DNA from: Copromyces sp. CBS 386.78
Lineage: Eukaryota; Ascomycota; Sordariomycetes; Sordariales; Sordariaceae
Length of the DNA: 64,000 nt
Assembly: GCA_030685235.1 (NCBI GenBank)
Contig: MU839081.1
Span: 744,001 to 808,000 of the forward strand
Direction of reading: 5' to 3'
Below the pieces are notes generated by a model. It worked only from the letters and a program-made list of their open reading frames with translations, had not been told where the DNA came from and did not search any database. Made by a program: the position numbers and the translations under genes. Shown one piece after another: positions 59,500-64,000 of the stretch; position 1 is the first letter of the stretch, and every line of letters begins with the position of its first letter.

Positions 59500-60809
59500 A
59501 TGACTCATTTCTACATCTCTTATTTAATGGCGGAGTTGAGAGTGTTGGCGGCAATTCGGTGGTGCGCGGCTGCGGCGATGGCTGGAGTTGTGGTATGGTC
59601 ATAGGGTACAGGTGGTGGAGAATTAGATGGTGGTGGCCTAAACCGGTGGTGACACGTCTTTTTGGATATTGCATTACATACACACATACACACACGCACA
59701 CACGCACCCATACGCACACACACATTACGCAAGGCTACTCTCACGCGCAACTAGCGTACTATTTACATATTATATATATTTTTGTTTGATCTCACACTAT
59801 CATCAAAGAGTGCGAAGCGTGTGTGTGTGTGTGTGCTGGGAGGAGGGATAAAAACGGAGGATTCGATTGATTGATCATATCATCGTCGCTTGTGGATAAA
59901 GAGATACCACCATCCCTTTTTTCTGGTCTCTTTTTTTCTTTCGTTCTTATCATCACGTCTGTCACTCTAGTCATTTTTCGTCTCTTGTCAATTTTTTGGT
60001 TTTTGTTTTATCTACTGCGGCGTCCATATCTTATAGAAAGCGTTCGAAAACGGGAAACGAAGGAAGGAAGGAAGGAAGGGATCCATACCACGCATCGCAT
60101 CGCGTCGACTTGTCGTCGTTTCGTTGTCATGAAGAGAGCAAGCAACGTTTTCCTTTTATTACCATGCACCAAGCAAATGGTATTCGTTTGTATATATAGT
60201 CTTTATACGGTTTTGTTAATAGATTGGGATACACAAGTAACTCTTAAAAAGTAAAATTATGAACTTCGTTGCTGCTGTCATTGAGGTCACCTATCTAAGA
60301 GATACAATCGAATGCTGGTTTGTTTGTTAGCTTGGTACTCCTAGCACACCGGACGAAAACTATCCCAAAGTGTCCCAAACCTGATAAGGATAAAATGTAA
60401 TAACTAGGTACGACATAGAAAGGCATTAATGAAATTGAGTATGGCATATACAAAGTAAGACTACGCTTTTAGTCATAGAACGAAACGGATCGATTAGATA
60501 TCTAAATACCTAGGAAGGTTGATCAGAGATCTCGAGCTAACAAACAAACTAGTATTGGATTGTATTCTTGCTCCCAACCGCAACACACATGTCTAGCGGT
60601 ACGAAAGAGGTGGAAGACGCAGCAGACCACGACTAGTAATGCTAGAATCATAATTTTAATTTTTAGGATAATTGCTAGTAATACTTTGTACAACTATCAG
60701 ATACGGGTATAGTTCCATGCATCTACGCGTCAGTAATCATCGCGGACCCCGGCCACTCAACATCCCTTCTTGTCCAAACTCATCCAAACTCCACGCCCTG
60801 AGCAACAAT
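59500..60809. other. Convergent 3' region with CA/GT microsatellites
   Basis: Between the glucan synthase (+) and the MFS permease (-). CA-rich repeats lie at 59675-59726, a GT run at 59819-59835, and a GAAG/GGAA run at 60058-60078. No gene is recognised. The transcript 3' UTRs probably occupy part of it. Confidence 0.45.
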
Positions 60810-62476
60810 TCAGTACGCATACAACCTCACCCCCTCCGGCACCACACCCCCATTACCCTTCAAAGTCCTCCTATTCCTCCACCCATAATACAATCTCAAC
60901 GCGGTACATCCAGCCGCCACACCAAACAGCAGCGCAGCATTGACCCAGTGTCCCGTCGGATACCCTTTTTTCGCCTCATCAGCCTTGTAAATCCACACGC
61001 CAGCAATCTGACCGGGCGCACCGCCTAAGCCAATGTTCAGCGCAATCGCTAGTCCGGTGGCGGCCGTGCTGAAGATGTTGGCAGATAGCCAGCCTAACAG
61101 AGGAGGGATACAGGCGAAGGTGCCAGAGGCGGCGACGATCAGGCACCCGTAGCGACTGAGGTAGGCATCGGCAGGCAGGACGGCGGAGGCGAGGAAGCCG
61201 GCGGCGCCGATGGCGGAGAGGGCCGCCGAGTGCAAGGCGCGCGAGTTGAAGCGGTCGGCGGAGTAGGAGGTTAGGATTGAGATGACTGTGTGTTCGTTAG
61301 CGAGGCATCCTGATACCGGTATGAGGGAAGGAAAGACAAACTCACCATAAGCAACAGCATAAGGCGGCACCGTCATCAGTTGCGCCCTCAAATCCGCATA
61401 CCCCAGTCCCGCCGTGATACTCGGCGTAAACAGACTCAAGCTGCTAAACGGCGTCGAGATCCCAAAGTAAATCAGATAATGGCCGTACAGCCTCCAATCC
61501 AGCAGCGTCACCTTGGCATCCTCCCAGCTCATCGCCTTATCCCCGCCTTTACTCCCTTCCACCTCCAGTCTCTTTCTCGCCAACTCCTTTTCTTCAGCCG
61601 ACAACCACCCGACCGTCTCGGGGTAATCGGGCAAAAAGAACCACACCAAAACCGCTGACAAACAACTTGGTATCCCCTCAATGATAAATAACCACCGCCA
61701 CGCCGATAACCCACTAACCTGATCCATCCCGTTGCCAATCCCGTACGCAATCGCCCCGCCAAAGGCGCCTGCCAAAGTGGCGCTGGCCAGGATGAACGAA
61801 ACCCGCAAACTGCGCTCCTCATTCTTGTACCAAAACGTCAAGTAATACACCAGTCCCGGGAACAGCCCCGCCTCAAACACGCCCAGCAGAAATCTCACCC
61901 CCGTCACCGCCGCATAACTGTTTGCTCCGCCTAGACCGATGGTAATAGCACCCCAGGAGAACATCAGGAAGGCAATCCATCTGCTCGGCCTCAATTTCTT
62001 GAGCAAGATATTCGAGGGCACTTCGAACAACCCGTAGGCGACCAGGAAAATCATCAGGGCGATGGTGAATTGCTTGTTGGTCATTCCAGTCTCGATAAGC
62101 ATGGAGTGGCCCGTGGAGGCGTTGAGGATCTTGGCGTTGCCGATGTTGGAGCGGTCGAGGTAGCAGAGGAAGTAGATGGAGGCGGAGAGGGGGACGATGC
62201 GCATGTCTTGTCTTTTGATTAAGGAGGCTTCTGCGGCGAGGGATTCGGGGGTCGAGTCGAGGGGTTCTCCTTGTTGGGAGGAGGGGGGTCGGGCTTGCTA
62301 AGAGAGAGAAGTGTCAGTAATGCCGTCCTCAAGGATGGATAGGACGAGAGAGGTGGGCTGTAGGGAGACGAAAGGAGGTGTAAGGGGTGTAAAGCGTAGC
62401 GTACTTCCTTGCTAAGGACGCCATGCTCGACGTCGTCGTCGGCTATCCTCTTTTCTTGGGGGTTGAGGTCCGCCAT
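60810..62476 (-). CDS. MFS permease of the anion:cation symporter (allantoate/vitamin) family
   Basis: Three minus-strand exons, 62476-62405, 62297-61346 and 61285-60810, give 499 residues. The first exon encodes a hydrophilic tail (MADLNPQEKRIADDD), joined in phase to QARPPSSQQGEP. The membrane part begins DMRIVPLSASIYFLCYLDRSNIGNAK, the hallmark of the Dal5/Tna1/Liz1 group. It continues with FEVPSNILLKKLRPSRW, GVFEAGLFPGLVYYLTFWYK, WRWLFIIEGIPS and FFLPDYPETVGWLS. About 12 helices are visible. Family members take up organic anions such as allantoate, nicotinate, biotin or pantothenate with protons; the substrate here is unknown. The second intron has a CGCTAACGAAC branch site and ACAG acceptor, and it interrupts the protein at PYAVAYG/VISIL. 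Confidence 0.9.
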
Positions 62477-63915
62477 GTTGGCCAGGTGCTGTGGTGAAAC
62501 CACCGTTGGCTCTGGTGGAAGTTGAACAATGTTTTCGCCGTCAGGACTCGACTGTGTAGAGGTAAGGTTAGGTTTCTCCCCTCGCTCGCACGGCGATGTG
62601 TCTGCAATAACCCGCAATGAAAGCAAAGGAAACCCCCCCTTATGAGGCAAGAGCGACTGGAAGCGCCAAAGGGGAAGCCTCTGAGCCGGACACCTCCCCC
62701 CTTTTATATCAAACGCCGGAACCCTTGAAGACCAGGCACCGCCCAACCATTTGCATCTTGCATACCTCTAGGTAGTGTCACCTGCTGTGGGCATGTAACA
62801 TGCTGCCTTCTCTTGGTGATATGTACTGCATATAATAGTACCTACCTAGTCTAGTGCGGTGGAGTCCAACAAACTTCACCGTTCGCTCGGTCCATCATCA
62901 CCACGACGGGACGGGGTGACTTCTTGGGCAAAGGCTCGAGGTTGGAGATTCAGTTGGAGAAGAAGGACCGGGGCAACGAAAAATGCGGGGGTGAACATCC
63001 GCTCGGGGTTCTTATTGGAGATTGGATGGGGGCAGGAACGCGGGGAAGCGGCCACTATGGACAGGGGCCAGGGGACATAAGGTACATATGTAATTGGAAG
63101 GGTCGACGTTCGGGCAACAGCACCCGGCCAGGGATATCCCGAGGCCCAGCGGGAAGAGAATTTGGACGACAGTCGGGTGTCGTTGCGGACGACGAGGCTG
63201 GTTGTTCTAGACGGAGAAAAAAGATGTCATGTCACACCGACCGTCCAACTTCAAGTCTAAAGGCGGAGTTGCGGTCTGCTGAAAGTTCAACATCAGTCAT
63301 CATCTGACCAGTTGAAATGTAAGGAGGGAACATGGGGGTGAGGACTAACAGTCTGAAGCAACTGCATCATTGGTGATCCATTTGCTCAAAAGTTAGGTAT
63401 ACCGTACCTACCCAAGTCAAATCTCTTGCCTCGTGTCTCACTTACTTGGTCGGCCCTGGGTTAGAAAAAGGTTGCAACGCGACGGATGGCCGTTTTCGGC
63501 ATGGCAGAAGAAAGGCATGCAAATGAAGATACTTATCCCCGTCAAAGTGTTTCTTGGTGTAAGTCAGCCCTATCGGCCAAGAAGCTCCACACTTCCTTGG
63601 TGCCCGACGCGATACCGGAGCCAAGCATGGTAACGTCCATCCGCGGTCCCAGTCTGTCATTGATGGACTGACATAATCAAACATACCGGACCAAAGAGCT
63701 GAAGAGATAGACGAGTGACACGGTATCCAAACTTCTATATGTTTGTATACATGATCATATCAGATCATAACCCTGCGGTGTAATACCAGCCAACGTCTAC
63801 CGATAGCCCCAATGCCCAGTTCTCCAGAAAAAAAAATCGCTCATAAACTCGCTATACACTACATACAATACACAACAGCCAGATAGCCCCCGCCCCCATC
63901 CGTGTCGATACTAGC
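62477..63915. other. Intergenic, no gene recognised
   Basis: It holds the MFS permease promoter and the 3' UTR of the gene running in from the right edge. ORFs such as 62924-63307 (+) show no recognisable domain. Confidence 0.35.
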
Positions 63916-64000
63916 TTAGGCGGTCAGGTTGTAGATCTTCTGGATATCCTTGAGGATGGTCTCGAAGTCGACGTTGAGGTCCTTGAGCAGGCCGTTGCGG
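63916..64000 (-). CDS. C-terminal end of an unidentified protein (cut by window edge)
   Basis: Reading in from the right edge, the minus strand encodes RNGLLKDLNVDFETILKDI, then QKIYNLTA and a TAA stop at 63918-63916. Codon use is strongly biased to C-ending codons (CTC AAG GAC, GTC GAC TTC GAG ACC ATC), as in highly expressed fungal genes. The fragment of 27 residues is too short to identify. The 3' flank below 63916 contains no competing gene. Confidence 0.6.
   Translation of the reverse strand, partial: RNGLLKDLNVDFETILKDIQKIYNLTA

Noticed and set aside
1..64000. CRISPR arrays, bacterial operons, riboswitches, dispersed 5S rRNA genes
   Set aside because: I looked for regular spaced repeats and 5S-like sequence and saw none. 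Gene structure is eukaryotic, so bacterial-type features are not expected.

Overview
The window looks like nuclear DNA of a filamentous ascomycete, most likely of the Neurospora/Sordariales type. Genes are interrupted by short introns (about 55-105 nt) with GTRAGT-like donors and CTAAC-like branch sites. The DNA carries TAGG/CCTA runs and contains a CpA/TpG-poor, AT-rich transposon relic of the kind made by repeat-induced point mutation (RIP). The gene set is fungal: alpha-1,3-glucan synthase, a GH76 cell-wall mannanase-like enzyme, fungal P450 and MFS families, and a HET-domain relic. Exon structures were built by hand from splice signals and reading-frame continuity; no database search was possible.

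Layout. 0.6-1.6 kb: a secreted or GPI-anchored surface protein (+). 4.2-5.8 kb: a Golgi-type glycosyltransferase with a C-terminal PAN/Apple-like segment (+). 6.63-6.70 kb: tRNA-Lys(CTT). 8.6-9.9 kb: an oxysterol-binding protein (+). 10.3-11.2 kb: repeat-rich DNA with two Pol III-like (SINE-like) segments. 11.6-13.1 kb: a HET-domain pseudogene with eight in-frame stops. 13.3-13.8 kb: a small secreted protein (-). 15.4-17.1 kb: a glucose-transporter-like MFS permease (-). 20.9-22.7 kb: an SRA/YDG-domain protein (+). 23.5-25.3 kb: an FAD dehydrogenase ending in a peroxisomal-type AKL (-). 27.0-27.5 kb: an eight-cysteine secreted protein (-). 28.3-30.0 kb: mitochondrial D-lactate dehydrogenase (-). 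30.85-33.81 kb: a TIR-bounded, RIP-degraded transposon. 34.8-36.3 kb: GH76 (+). 37.1-37.5 kb: a MITE packed with TTTTCACCGGGTGAAAA palindromes. 39.0-41.0 kb: a cytochrome P450 (+). 41.6-42.3 kb: a small protein with six Cys-Pro motifs (-). 44.15 kb: a 10-N assembly gap in homopolymers. 45.4-47.2 kb: a GPI-type alpha-amylase (-). 52.1-59.5 kb: alpha-1,3-glucan synthase (+). 60.8-62.5 kb: an MFS anion:cation-symporter-type permease (-). 63.9 kb to the edge: the 3' end of another gene (-).

How the genes fit together. The alpha-amylase and alpha-1,3-glucan synthase are divergent neighbours across a 4.9-kb intergenic region and probably act together in cell-wall alpha-glucan synthesis. The GH76 enzyme is also a wall-assembly enzyme. 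The rest are ordinary single-gene functions of transport, redox and lipid handling. The clearest structures not explained by intact genes are the HET pseudogene, the transposon whose two terminal repeats stayed identical while its body was mutated, the palindrome-bearing MITE, and the Cys-Pro repeat protein.
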